From Ceratobasidium sp. AG-K (taxonomy: Eukaryota; Basidiomycota; Agaricomycetes; Cantharellales; Ceratobasidiaceae), in contig JAWNGF010000001.1 of assembly GCA_037039685.1 (NCBI GenBank), positions 3,348,001-3,412,000 on the forward strand: a stretch of 64,000 bases of DNA. The letters are read 5' to 3'. A program made the position numbers and the translations under genes. Positions 1 through 9,895 of this stretch are shown here, piece after piece. The notes beneath the pieces are model-generated. The model was not told the origin of the DNA and ran no database searches. It was given only the letters and a program-made list of their open reading frames with translations. Every line of letters begins with the position of its first letter. Position 1 is the first letter of the stretch.

Positions 1-763
1 TTCCTTCCATTGCTGCACCACATCGTAACTATATGCAGACCTTGGTCCGTACCCGACAATTGCTTCGCTATCACTCGGTATGTATTCAAGTTATAGTGAA
101 AGCTGGATCTCATACCGAATTAGGTACAACCCGCGAGTTTAGAGTACGCGAAGTTGTACCCAAGGATAGCCCCAATCAACGAGAAGCACGAACTTACATC
201 GTTCCTCTTCCTCACAACTCAGTTTGAGTCATTCAAATGTATCCTTTGCCTTGTACTTACTCTGATCTTTAGCTTGTTATCATGCATCCGCCTTGCCAAG
301 AGCGGTTCAAGCACACCATCCCGTCGCAAAATGCCATCGACGTATTTCGACCCCCTTTCCCACCCAATTCCGAGCCATCCAATGCACGCATAAATATAAC
401 ATTTCGGTTTTATCGGCCTGATTTTCGACCCAATACAACGCCACGATGTGGATGTGGCGACCCATGTGTATTGCGTGCGGACATGAAGGGGAAGTGCAGA
501 ACGCAAGGAAAGGTTCCCGGTGCCGAAGAAGTCAAGTTCTTTTGGCAGTGTTACAGTGGAGCGCAGAATGAAGGAAAAAGCTGCGGGCACTGGAGTCAAA
601 TGGACATCAAGAAGGAAGGACGGGGCCCAGTTATCGGGTTGTAGTTGGCACATATAATATATTCCCACTTCAAGAACCAACACAAACAACAGATGGAATA
701 GCAAGCAATGACGAGAGATGTATTGTATTCGAGCGGTAAGTCCACTTGCGGGCTGAAACAAGT
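1..763. other. no gene recognised (left flank)
   Basis: Open frames occur on both strands, the longest being 180 codons on the minus strand at 219-761. None shows a recognisable domain, sensible amino-acid composition or paired splice sites. I treat the stretch as intergenic sequence or the tail of a gene outside the window. Confidence 0.5.
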
Positions 764-1488
764 TCAGTCCGTATCCGAATCTGAAGCTAGATCCTCCTTG
801 ACTGCGGCGGCAAGGTCCTCCTTTTCAGCATCGGCAGCAGCATCTTTACTCCCTGCGACTGTAGCGTTGATGTTGATCATGACGGTAACGGTCTCTCCAT
901 TGGCGTCTCCAGCCAACCTAAATCACCTTTCAGAAGATATTCGGAACGTAAGTAATACTGAATACGTACGGGATCGTAATTCGCCTCGAGCCCTTCCAGC
1001 CATAGCTCCCAGTGGAGAACATAGACGGCTGCAGGGGAATAGACGCGACGAACCCAGAGTCTGAGGTTGTGGGGGCTGATTCTTCTTTAGATTCATCCAA
1101 TTGAGGAGGAGTATGAGTGAGGTTGGCGTGTAGCGGCAACGCCTTGGCTTTGAAATCCTCTGCGGACAATGCGGCCTGTACAGTTGATGTTAGCGAGTGA
1201 CGGAGCAAGTGTGCCTCGTAGTCGAACCTTGGCTTTAGTTTTACCTCCAGACTTAGGCGCCGCCTTAGTGCCTTTACTCGTTGGCTTTCCCTTCGAGGTG
1301 GGCTTATCAGCAGGCTTGGCTTTGGACGCAGGTTTCTCTGGCTTGGATTTTGAGGCAGGTTTTTCGGTAGCCTTCGATGCGGGCTTCTTGCTCGTCGCTG
1401 CGTCCTTGGATGCGACTCTGGCTGACTTGGCCGATCGAGTTTCAGGGGAGGATCCGGCAGCGTCTGCAGCTCGCTTCTGACCAGCCAT
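764..1488 (-). CDS. Lys/Ala-rich nuclear protein of unknown function
   Basis: Three exons join cleanly: 1488-1228, 1175-970 and 917-764, giving 206 codons and a stop. The first ~87 residues are a basic, Lys/Ala/Pro/Ser repeat region (blocks like KPASK and SKGKP) resembling a histone-H1-type tail. The middle part has a conserved-looking core (LPLHANLTHTPPQLDE, then FSTGSYGWKG). The last part has a beta-rich GETVTVMINI stretch and an acidic tail ending DSDTD. No catalytic motif is visible. Composition suggests a nuclear, possibly chromatin-associated protein, but this is inference. Intron 1 starts GTTCGA, a weak donor chosen because it keeps phase 0. Intron 2 has a strong GTACGT donor. The start is the only in-frame ATG before the basic region. 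Confidence 0.65.
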
Positions 1489-1870
1489 ACTATGAGATAC
1501 GGGTAGTGTCGTGAAGGTGGTAGTGGCAGTTAGGAAGGGAAGTTGACTCGGGGTCGCGTCGTCACAACAGCTCTAGAACAAGCAGGCGAACACGTTTGGT
1601 GCTCTTTGGGTATATTGTTCGTATGATGTCACGAGCACCGTTTGAATTCATCACGTGCATTATGTCCAAAACGGGCACCTCATATGGCGTATGATACGCA
1701 TGGCTTATTTGACGGCTTTCTCAAACTCGAGTGCGTCCACCCATAGCCACACCGGATTGAATGCGGCTGTTTTAATTTACCAAAATCACACAGTCCTCAT
1801 GGACTGGGTCTTAGACACATAGAATACAATTACATAGTAATACATGTTGAATTGACGAATTAGTCCGTAC
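1489..1870. other. intergenic, nothing recognised
   Basis: This is upstream of the basic nuclear protein and downstream of the next minus-strand gene. It should hold the promoter of the first gene, but I see no distinctive element. Confidence 0.5.
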
Positions 1871-2566
1871 TCATGCGGACTTCTTTCCGTTGCCGCCCTT
1901 TCTCTTCTTTTTAGCTCTTCGCAATCGACGAACAGCAAGCTCTTCTTCTAACATCCGATTATGCAAAGCCGCTTTTCTGAGCTCGTCAGCAAGCTCTGAG
2001 GGATCGATAGCTCTGGACTGAACCAAGTAGTCATCTTCACGGATATACAATGCAACAGAGGACCGGCGAGAGATTTCTCTTAAGCTTGGGTCGAGCGCAC
2101 GTTTCCTACGCCGAAGGTCGATACGAGAGTTGATGTACCCATTGTTCAAGGATGGAGTGATGTTTTCGTCGTCCGTCCCAGAGGATGTGATTGTAGTAGG
2201 CAAGGAGAGTGAGGTATTAGCCAAACTGGGGAGCACATCTCTCCAGAAACCTCCTATCTCGGTGACCCTACGATTTATACTTGGCGCGGATTCTAAACCT
2301 CGCAGTTTCAAGCGGGTCGTTGAATGCAAAGTGAATCGGACAAGCGGTCGAAGCCAACCCGAATAGAATGATGATTCAGGCTGGTGCGGTATATCACCGC
2401 CCAAAGGCGTTGGACTGGCGTGAGGGTGATCGGTTGAGTCACTGAAAGAGACCCACACGGATGGGTTGAGTGAGCGAAGTAACGGTAATATGTCCAACGC
2501 AAGGAGCGATAAACAAACGAGTGTGATTAGAGCAATGGGTATCAAGCGAACACCGAGGAGTTTCAT
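1871..2566 (-). CDS. small membrane-anchored protein, function unknown
   Basis: A single-exon frame of 231 codons. Residues ~8-30 form a strongly hydrophobic segment (IPIALITLVCLSLLALDI) following a short basic start, so it is a signal anchor or uncleaved signal peptide. The remainder is soluble and Ser/Thr/Pro-rich. It then has a basic region (DLRRRKRALD), a likely coiled coil near the end (ELADELRKAALHNRMLEEELAVRR) and a very basic C-terminal tail ending in KKRKGGNGKKSA. I do not recognise the family. The frame lacks introns, unlike nearly all neighbours. Its length and coherent composition support it as real, but conservation cannot be judged here. Confidence 0.55.
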   Translation of the reverse strand: MKLLGVRLIPIALITLVCLSLLALDILPLLRSLNPSVWVSFSDSTDHPHASPTPLGGDIPHQPESSFYSGWLRPLVRFTLHSTTRLKLRGLESAPSINRRVTEIGGFWRDVLPSLANTSLSLPTTITSSGTDDENITPSLNNGYINSRIDLRRRKRALDPSLREISRRSSVALYIREDDYLVQSRAIDPSELADELRKAALHNRMLEEELAVRRLRRAKKKRKGGNGKKSA

Positions 2567-2859
2567 CGGGGTTTGAAAGCTCTAGTTGCTGGCATGTAGT
2601 TATGGTGGTCGTTGTTATTAATCTGCCCCTAACTAAGTTTAGATTTCAAGGGTAATCCCGGCGCTTAATGAAGTGGAGGGGTCAAGTGAAAATAAAATCA
2701 ATAAATATAGGAACAGGTGCAATGTACAGAACACATATTAACATGGTACACATTATCATGAGATAAACAGACCCAATCATTCCACCATCGCAGTGTCGTT
2801 GGATTGAGATGTGATTCTTTCTTTCTTCCATCTGCAGCACGGTTGGCCATTAGTTCAGT
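2567..2859. other. intergenic, nothing recognised
   Basis: An AT-rich stretch between two minus-strand genes. It should carry the 3' end of the DCN1-like gene and the promoter of the membrane-anchored protein. No repeat or RNA gene is evident. Confidence 0.4.
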
Positions 2860-4269
2860 TCATATGATGAAAAACAACACGTACTCGATAAAATCATCGA
2901 GCATGGATGGCCAGGCGGCCTCGTCGTCGTCGTGTCCACTGAGATCGGTCTGAACTAACTTACAGAACTCGAGGGTCTGGTTGAACGAAAAGTTGTAGGT
3001 TTGAAGTGTGCTAGCGAACGTTGTTACACTTACCATGTTCCATAGATCTTTCGTCACTGCTTTGTAGGTAGCCTTTTCCTGTAGACAATCCTTAGAAGTT
3101 CTGGTCGCGATGCATTGGTAGCCGGCTTACCGTGATGAAAGCGACCAGTTCGGCAGCAATGGGGTATTTTGGGGCCAATATGACAGACCAGAACGCTGTA
3201 GCAGTCTGAGAGACAGGTCAAAAGCTGCGCCATAGTGATACTCAAAAACCAACCTCCATATCAATGTTTCTCGATTGTGGCGGCTTAACTAAAGCAAAAC
3301 AAAACGAATAGAACTTGGAGTACGCGGATTCGGAGTTGCGGTGATACGAGCGCAGCTGAGTACGATCATACAGATCGGCATCTTGAGCCTTGTTCGCAAT
3401 GGACAATCGAGACGCTAATTACCGTCATTTTGTGAGACATATTAAGTACGTGACATGAAGCCAAAGTTAAATTACCTTGTTCGGATATACTACAGCTGAA
3501 AAATAGAGAATTGAGGTCTGTAGCCATCAACGCAACTTTTTCCGGTGTGTCGATCCTAGGAAAGTGCCGCAAGAGGTTAATAGGGCTCAAGACATTCAAG
3601 GTGACTTAATCACCTAAGCTTTCCGAAACCGTCGGTGAATTCGGTTCGAGTAATGGTCCCCATGGTTTTTGCGTTCACTGCCCACGTCACTAATAAAGGC
3701 AAAGCACCATCCATAGGTATGAGAGCGTCCATACACAACCGTTCCATGCCCTCGGCTGAGAGTGTGTAAGTTTTTATTGCTCCTAGCATAAGCAAACCTT
3801 ACCTCCGATGATATTGCTGTCATCTTCATCTTTATATTTGTCGAACAGCGCTTGTACTCCTTCGAGACTAAATGAATTCGGATCTAAGCCAGTAGCGACC
3901 GCTCCAGTTTTTCTGTAGGCGAATCAGAGACGTTCAACAGCTATATTAATGATTGGGGGAGCCGACGACTATCCAACAAATATAGTTTAGATTATTCAGG
4001 ATAAATACATAAATGTACGAACTCACCAACCCAGCCAACCTCCCTGCCGTTTCAGGATAGGTTATAGAAATTTGCTCACGTATTATCTTGTTTCACACCC
4101 TTTTTGCCAACAACACCGGCAGTTTTTGTGGGTTTGGAAGGCGCCTCTTTTGCACTAGCTCGTCGCGTCTTGGTAGTTCGCTCAGTGGCGGCTTCAGCAG
4201 CCTTGCGCTGTAGAGCACATTAGCAGTAACCCCTGAGCTTCTTTAATGTAGTTACCTTTGGTGGCATGA
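2860..4269 (-). CDS. DCN1: DCN1-like cullin neddylation E3 (PONY domain)
   Basis: A multi-exon gene read from ATG 4269 (MPPK, then a donor) to a stop at 2860. Recognisable PONY-domain pieces occur in order: LFDKYKDEDDSNIIG, EGMERLCMDALIP, LLVTWAVNAKTMGTITRTEF, IDTPEKVALMATDL, ATAFWSVILAPKYPIAAELV, TKDLWNM, and the C-terminal FNQTLEFCKLVQTDLSGHD with DEAAWPSMLDDFIEYV. The last block carries the Asp/Ala/Trp/Pro core used to bind cullin. Dcn1 family proteins act as a scaffold E3 that helps Ubc12 attach Nedd8/Rub1 to cullins, activating SCF-type ligases. The first ~45 residues are Lys/Ala/Thr-rich and basic instead of a UBA domain, as in DCUN1D3-5-type paralogues. Exon borders at 3960-4090 are uncertain. 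The gene is divergent from CIA2. Confidence 0.85.
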
Positions 4270-4785
4270 TGAAGCACGACTCTAAGCGGATTGAACACGC
4301 GCGAAGGCTCCCACCTGGTGGCTCGGAGGTTGGAGGGATACCGCACGTGCATGTTAAACCCTGACGTTCAGGGACTGTGCTCGATGAGTCAGCAGGCAAA
4401 GGCAACATCATGATTGTCGTCACTAGTAGTAACATTCACTGGCGATTTCTGGCATGTAAGTTTCGCATCCTGAGTGACACCTGTCGGACGGCTTTACTGG
4501 GAGCATTCATGGACCACATAACGAACTCCAGTACTTCAGCTGCTGTATCCCGCTTGCAAACACACAAATCGCGCGAAACCAGCGCATACATTCGCTTGCC
4601 AATACTTGCGTGCCGATATGCTTCCCACTAGAGCTTTGATGCATGTAGGAGCTATGTAAAATACTTAACACGCTATCTAAATTACAAGCCAGACACTCAT
4701 GAATGATTGTTACGTTACATCTCTCGGTCTTACAGAGTCACAAGTCCGAGATTTGTCAAGCAATCGCCACTCAAAACTCTCCACC
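4270..4785. promoter_or_regulatory. divergent promoter region DCN1 / CIA2
   Basis: About 0.5 kb between the ATG of DCN1 (minus) and the favoured ATG of CIA2 (plus), so it must hold both promoters. No clear TATA element or repeated motif was found. An upstream in-frame ATG at 4699 exists for CIA2 but is less favoured. Confidence 0.5.
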
Positions 4786-5482
4786 ATGTCAGAAAAAATT
4801 AATTCGAATCCAACTGTTTTTGCACCTACCAAGACCACCACACGAAAGGGCTCCAAAACCTCGCGATACCTATGGAGCGATGAGGGTGAATTTCAAGGTA
4901 GCATTTTGCTGACCGGCGGTGACATGTCGAGCTCGAACAACTTGAAGGATGCCGATGATATGGATCTGGATGAGGGAGAGCAAGACGAGCCTATCGACTC
5001 GGCAGAAATATTCGGTAACTCGAGCGTGGCATATCCCACTGGATCCTACTTATTTATGACCTAGACCTGCTGCGATCGATTAATGACCCGGAACATCCAT
5101 TGACTCTCGAACAGCTTAAAGTTGTTTCTGCAGAGCAAATAACAGTCTCACCTGATCATGTAATGATCAGATTTACTCCAACCATTCCTCATTGTAGTAT
5201 GGCTACTCTGATTGGTGGGTTTTACCCTGATGGTTTGTCCAAAGCCCCCAGCTAAACCTAGAATGTTAGGTTTGTCTATGCGAGTTCGCCTACTGCGAAG
5301 CCTGCCTTCAAGGTACAAGGTTGACATCATGATCCAAGAGGGGACCCATCAAAGCGAGAACGCGGGTAAGTTAAGCATCCTAATATGGACGAACAGCACT
5401 GAAGTATATCACAGTAAACAAACAGCTGAATGACAAGGAGCGTGTAGCTGCGGCGCTAGAAAACCCCACCTCTTGGGTGTAG
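4786..5482 (+). CDS. CIA2: MIP18/CIAO2B family cytosolic Fe-S assembly factor, C-terminus frameshifted
   Basis: Start ATG 4786 has a strong CCACC context. The acidic N-terminal half leads to SAEIF, then intron 1, then [18 protein letters not shown], the family hallmark. [19 protein letters not shown] includes the conserved reactive Cys. After intron 2 comes [19 protein letters not shown] and GTHQSENA, and after intron 3 [18 protein letters not shown]. Cia2 works with Cia1 and Met18/MMS19 in the CIA targeting complex, which delivers 4Fe-4S clusters to nuclear and cytosolic proteins such as helicases and polymerases. The odd point is that after ALENP the frame reads TSWV-stop, whereas a one-base shift at the C run 5464-5467 restores [17 protein letters not shown] to a stop at 5529. 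Either the assembly lacks one C or the allele is truncated. Confidence 0.85.
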
Positions 5483-5636
5483 TAGAGCAATGCTTGTCAA
5501 CCGCGCATCAACGTGGATCCTATGCTTAGGCGTTAACTCATTATTTTCACCGCGGCTTTGTACTACGCTGTATCCATAGATTCATTGTTCTATTTCATAT
5601 CTGTCCCAGAAATCCAACACATGCGATTGGCTCCCA

Positions 5637-6498
5637 TTATCGGTACAACACTGACATCCTGTACGCGGACAACATGCGCATATTCGTCAACCGAGAGATG
5701 AATATATCTTCGCGAGATATCCTCAGTAGCCCTAGCAGCACCACTCCGATTCCTACGAGCCCAAGCTTAGGCATAGCACGCCAAGAAAGCAAGAGCCTTG
5801 AGTCTGAGCGTACGATCCTGACCCTTTTGAATATTTTCAACATGGTTTGGCGCCACACAATCGGCATTCCGTAGACGACGTGTGTGATACTAGCGCCGAC
5901 AAGCGTGGAATACAAAACCCAGCTTCGTACGGGCCAGTTTTTGAGGCCAAATGCAACGAAAGAAAAGTCTAGTTCGCTGGGAGATATTGCTGATATGGGC
6001 GGAGATGGGTTGGAAGGTAGAAGACGATGGGTGGTAATGTGAGAAGAGAGGTAAAATATCAAGGGATACCCAGTCCATATCAAGACCTCGTAAGGGTTGG
6101 TAGCGGGGGGATTGACCGGAACTACCACTTGATTCAGTGTCTTGGATGGCTTTTGCGTGGTGGCTGCGCGTACGAGCTTTGCTGCTCGCTTCACTAGAGA
6201 TGCGCCGACGTGGACAGTGATGGGCGCGTATACCAAAAGAGCTTCTTGAGGAATCCCATGATAATACTCACGGCCGAGCAGCTGGAGTTTCAAAATATTA
6301 CGACTGTATCTACTGAATGAAGAGTACACTTGCCATTGCTTGGCTAGCAGTTTCCGTACCGCCTATAGTGGCCAAGACAGGCGCTGTTAGATGTATGAGC
6401 ATAAATGTGCTAATAAACGGTGTTGGTAGATGTTGGACATATGTAAGTCCATTCATAACTGAAGCGAAAATTGAGCGTGTGGTAGGCTTCTGATTCAT
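5637..6498 (-). CDS. MCP1: MCP1-like mitochondrial membrane protein (DUF1691)
   Basis: Two exons, 6498-6334 and 6281-5637. They join through a GC-AG intron (GCAAGT donor, 6282-6333) to give SQAM|LLGREYYHG, a join typical of this family. It encodes several hydrophobic helices: a first around FISTFMLIHLTAPVLATIGG, then LIWTGYPLIFYLSSHITTH, LYSTLVGASITHVVYGMPI and LGLVGIGVVLLGLL. This matches the tandem Mcp1 transmembrane layout. Yeast Mcp1 is a mitochondrial outer-membrane protein that, in excess, compensates for loss of ERMES subunits such as Mdm10 and interacts with Vps13. An in-frame ATG at 6543 could add 15 residues. I prefer 6498 only on weak grounds. It is divergent from glutathione reductase. 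Confidence 0.75.
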
Positions 6499-6917
6499 GT
6501 TAGCCCAGGAAATTGTCGTAGACAAGCCGTGATTGTAATCCACGCATACAATGCCACCTGGTGAGTAAATCTCATCTGGTAGTCACGTGCCAGGCCCACA
6601 CTCGTGAATAATCATATGGATAGCATTTGTGGATGTCGAGCTGATTGCGTTAGAAGTGGCCTAAATTGTGACCGCACGGACAACCTGCCCGGCGACCGCG
6701 GCCTTTTGATCAGTAAGACGTTTTCTGGGGGTAGATAACAGCGCTACTAGAGGGCGAATATTGGTTCGCTCCCACGCCTCCTATCTCGAGAGCCGTATAA
6801 AAGTCACGTTCACCCTGGGAATCTTGCCCACCCTGGCGTCCACAGCTCTTGGATCTCATACCGGCCGCATTGTGCCCCAGCTGCTTCAAAGTCAGACCGC
6901 TGCTCTCCGACTGCGTA
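6499..6917. promoter_or_regulatory. divergent promoter region MCP1 / GLR1
   Basis: About 0.4 kb separating two divergent genes. A plus-strand frame at 6761-6949 (62 codons) crosses it but cannot be spliced in frame to GLR1 with the obvious sites. No regulatory motif was identified with confidence. Confidence 0.45.
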
Positions 6918-6990
6918 ATGCAAGTATTTTTCTTATTTGCTTGCCGTGACATATTTTGATCATTTCTAGCTCACAAGATCATTAGCCACT

Positions 6991-8873
6991 ATGCCGCCCG
7001 TTGATAGACCCAAGCAAGACCGCTATGATTATATTGTCATCGGGGGAGGAAGTGGCGGTTCGGGCACAAGTGTAAGGATTTTGCCAAATCAGCATTCAGT
7101 CGTTTATTCATTCGTATCGGCATGCTTAGCGGCGAGCTGCCAAGTACGGGAAGAAGGTTGCACTGATTGAAGCTACCACAAAGCCTGGGGGAACATGTGT
7201 GAACGTCGGTGAGTGCGGGAATTGAATACACGCTCTAGGGAAAAGTCTGAATATCTTGTCTAGGATGTGTGCCTAAAAAGGTACATACATACACCCAATC
7301 ACCTCAGTTGATTCCAGACGCTAACTCGGGCTCAAATGTCCCTCGTAGATCATGTGGCATGCAGCGGATACTTCTGAACGACTGCGTGCGGCTGCCGACT
7401 ATGGGTTTGCATCCGCAACTACGGCCAATGCAACCACCAAACCTCACTTTGACTGGGCAAACTTTAAGCTCAAACGCGACGCCTATATCAAGAAGCTCAA
7501 TGGAATCTATGACTCCAATTGGAACAGGGAAGGCATCGAACACATTCACGGATATGCTCGCCTCACTGGTACCAATTCTGTTGAGGTGACTGGTGCCGAC
7601 GGCTCGAAAAAGGAGATCGAGGCGGAGCATATTTGTGTCGCTGTTGGCGGGCAGCCGATCGTCCCTTCCGAGGAAAAGATCCCTGGGGCTTCATTGGGAA
7701 TCACGAGCGATGGTTTCTTCGAGCTTGACCATCTCCCGAAGCGAGTCGCTGTGGTAGGAGCCGGCTATATAGCCGTTGAGCTCGCTGGAATCTTGAACAC
7801 GCTGGGTTCGGAGACGCACCTCCTGATTCGCCACGAAAAGTTCCTTCGCACATTTGATCCTCTCATGGGGGATACGCTCATGGACTGGATGAGCCATACT
7901 GGACTGACCGTGCATAAATCAACGCAGATCAAGAAAGTCGAGGGCCAAACTGGGGGTCCACTCACGCTCCACACCGACACAGGCAAGACGATCGAAGTCG
8001 ACACGTTGATCTGGGCGGTTGGACGCCGCGCATCAACGGATGATATTGGACTCGACAAGGCAGGAGTAAAGGTCAACGAAAAGGGCGATATTATTGTGGA
8101 CGAGTACCAACAAACCAATGTGCCGAGCATTACTGCAATTGGCGATGTGCAAGGAAAGGCCTTGCTCACTCCTGTTGCGATCGCTGCTGGACGTAAGCTA
8201 TCGAACCGCCTTTTCGGGCCTCCCGAATTCAAGAGCGACAAGTTGAGCTACGATAATATTCCCACCGTGGTGTTCTCGTGAGTTCGTATCTTGATTAGCC
8301 AACGGCATGAACTGAGACTCTCGGCAGGCACCCCACGATCGGAACGGTTGGCCTCACTGAGCCCGAGGCGCGAGAGAAGTATGGCGACAAGGTCAAGATT
8401 TGTAAGTCATCTACAATATTCTTATGTGGCTACTGGCCAACCATCTATATAGACAAATCCTCGTTCAAGGCGTTGTACTATTCCATGATCCCCGAAGGCC
8501 ACAAGGAGCCGACTGCTTACAAGCTTGTATGCGTGGGGCCTGAGGAGAAGGTGGTTGGTGTGCACATCATTGGTCTAGGAAGCGATGAGGTAATGCAAGG
8601 ATTTGGTGTGGCAGTGAAGATGGGTGGTAGGTGTTCCAAAATATGTGAGTTGGACACGACCTAATTGTCATCTCGACCATAGCTACGAAGAAGGACTTGG
8701 ATGACACGGTAGCCATTCACCCAACGTATGTGTCTAATTGGATTAAAAACTCAATACATTAGCTAACGCATATATCCTACACAGGTCCGCCGAAGGTAAG
8801 AACTCACTTGATAACTTTCCATTAATAACTGGCTCACATTATGACTACCTTAGAGCTTGTCACCATGACTTAA
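6991..8873 (+). CDS. GLR1: glutathione reductase
   Basis: A flavoprotein that reduces glutathione disulfide with NADPH. From ATG 6991 the protein reads MPPVDRPKQD then YIVIGGGSGG, the FAD Rossmann motif (residues ~14-23). GGTCVNVGCVPKK follows, with the redox-active disulfide at about Cys50/Cys55. AVVGAGYIAVELAG is the NADPH-site motif. The second FAD contact is ITAIGDVQG, and the dimer-interface end reads HPTSAEELVTMT-stop with the catalytic His. Introns are small, with GTAAGG, GTGAGT and GTACAT donors. Seven or more exons are needed, including a tiny one at ~8785. A possible longer start lies upstream: ATG 6918 reads MQ, then an intron, then LTRSLAT joined in phase to MPP, which looks like a short mitochondrial leader. 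It is convergent with the DIL-ankyrin gene. Confidence 0.92.
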
Positions 8874-9895
8874 GGCCACGTAACCACGCTGAAGCATTGA
8901 AGCGAAATTTGTTGTATCTAGTGGACTGCCAGAATCGAAATGCATGATGAATACGTGGATGGCTAAGGAAATATGCTCACTGTGGCAAGGGGCATAGCAT
9001 CGTACATTATAGTGACCGCCACAACGTTTACTATGCAACGGCTAGATCCTATATTGAGTTGGGACACAAGACTCCGCTTTTCCAGTCTTGGTGTTCAGTC
9101 CCTTCACTTAGAGGGGTCAGGCATTCCAATCGCCAAAGCAGGCACCGAGAGATAAAAGGGTGGCTCCTGTCAACGTCGTAGAATGGATGAACAGGGTGCA
9201 TGTATGGCGAGATTTGTTGGGCAGACTGGGGCTGCACAGCCTAGCCTAGTACGCTAGAGACCAAAGATCAAACTCCCACAAAACATTCACCTCATGGGCC
9301 AGTTTACTTATCGTTGCCAACAGCGTGTGACCTGCTCTCACGATACCGGTTCACCCTTCCGACCCGCCCTTGATTGTCCAAGCTTGAAGGGTTGCCTTGT
9401 TCATGGGCGACGGGAGTGAAGCCGAGACTACTAGCGTAGTTTCAGAAAGGCATGTATCCCGGCAGTATCGTTTCGTACGTCACTGGCAAGGGAAACCTTA
9501 GTCTGCGAACTATATGGTATATTGGACATGACTTGGACGGGCAAAAAAGCTACAGAGCCAGGAGTCTTTGGGGGAAGGACGAATGCAAGCTCGAAAGCGT
9601 GCTTGGTGATCGAGTTCATCGCGTCTGCGACATTGATGGATACAAGGCTTGATTGACTGGTAGGGTGGATGATTCGTTGATTCCACCCACCGGACACCTA
9701 AGTCCGAATCTCGATCAGCGTGCTATTGGCACGGGTACAGAGTTGAATGATATTTCTACAGAACTAGCTATGAATAATCCATCAAGAAAACCTGTAAATG
9801 CGTGTTGTATCCTGAGTCCAATACGTACAAAAGCAAAAGCAAAAAATGGGAAAATAAAAGCGTAAATGCATTGGCGAACAGTGCGTGTCAGACAA
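8874..9895. other. 1.0-kb convergent intergenic region
   Basis: Lies between the stop codons of GLR1 (plus) and the DIL-ankyrin gene (minus). Short frames on both strands (up to 88 codons) have no recognisable domain. It is longer than needed for two 3' ends, so a degraded gene or element is possible, but I cannot identify one. Confidence 0.45.

Noticed and set aside
219..761. 180-codon minus-strand frame at the left edge
   Set aside because: It has no family resemblance, odd composition, and no splice partners.
6761..6949. Upstream 62-codon frame as a first exon of glutathione reductase
   Set aside because: The obvious splice sites do not keep its frame with the reductase. A two-codon exon at 6918 fits better.
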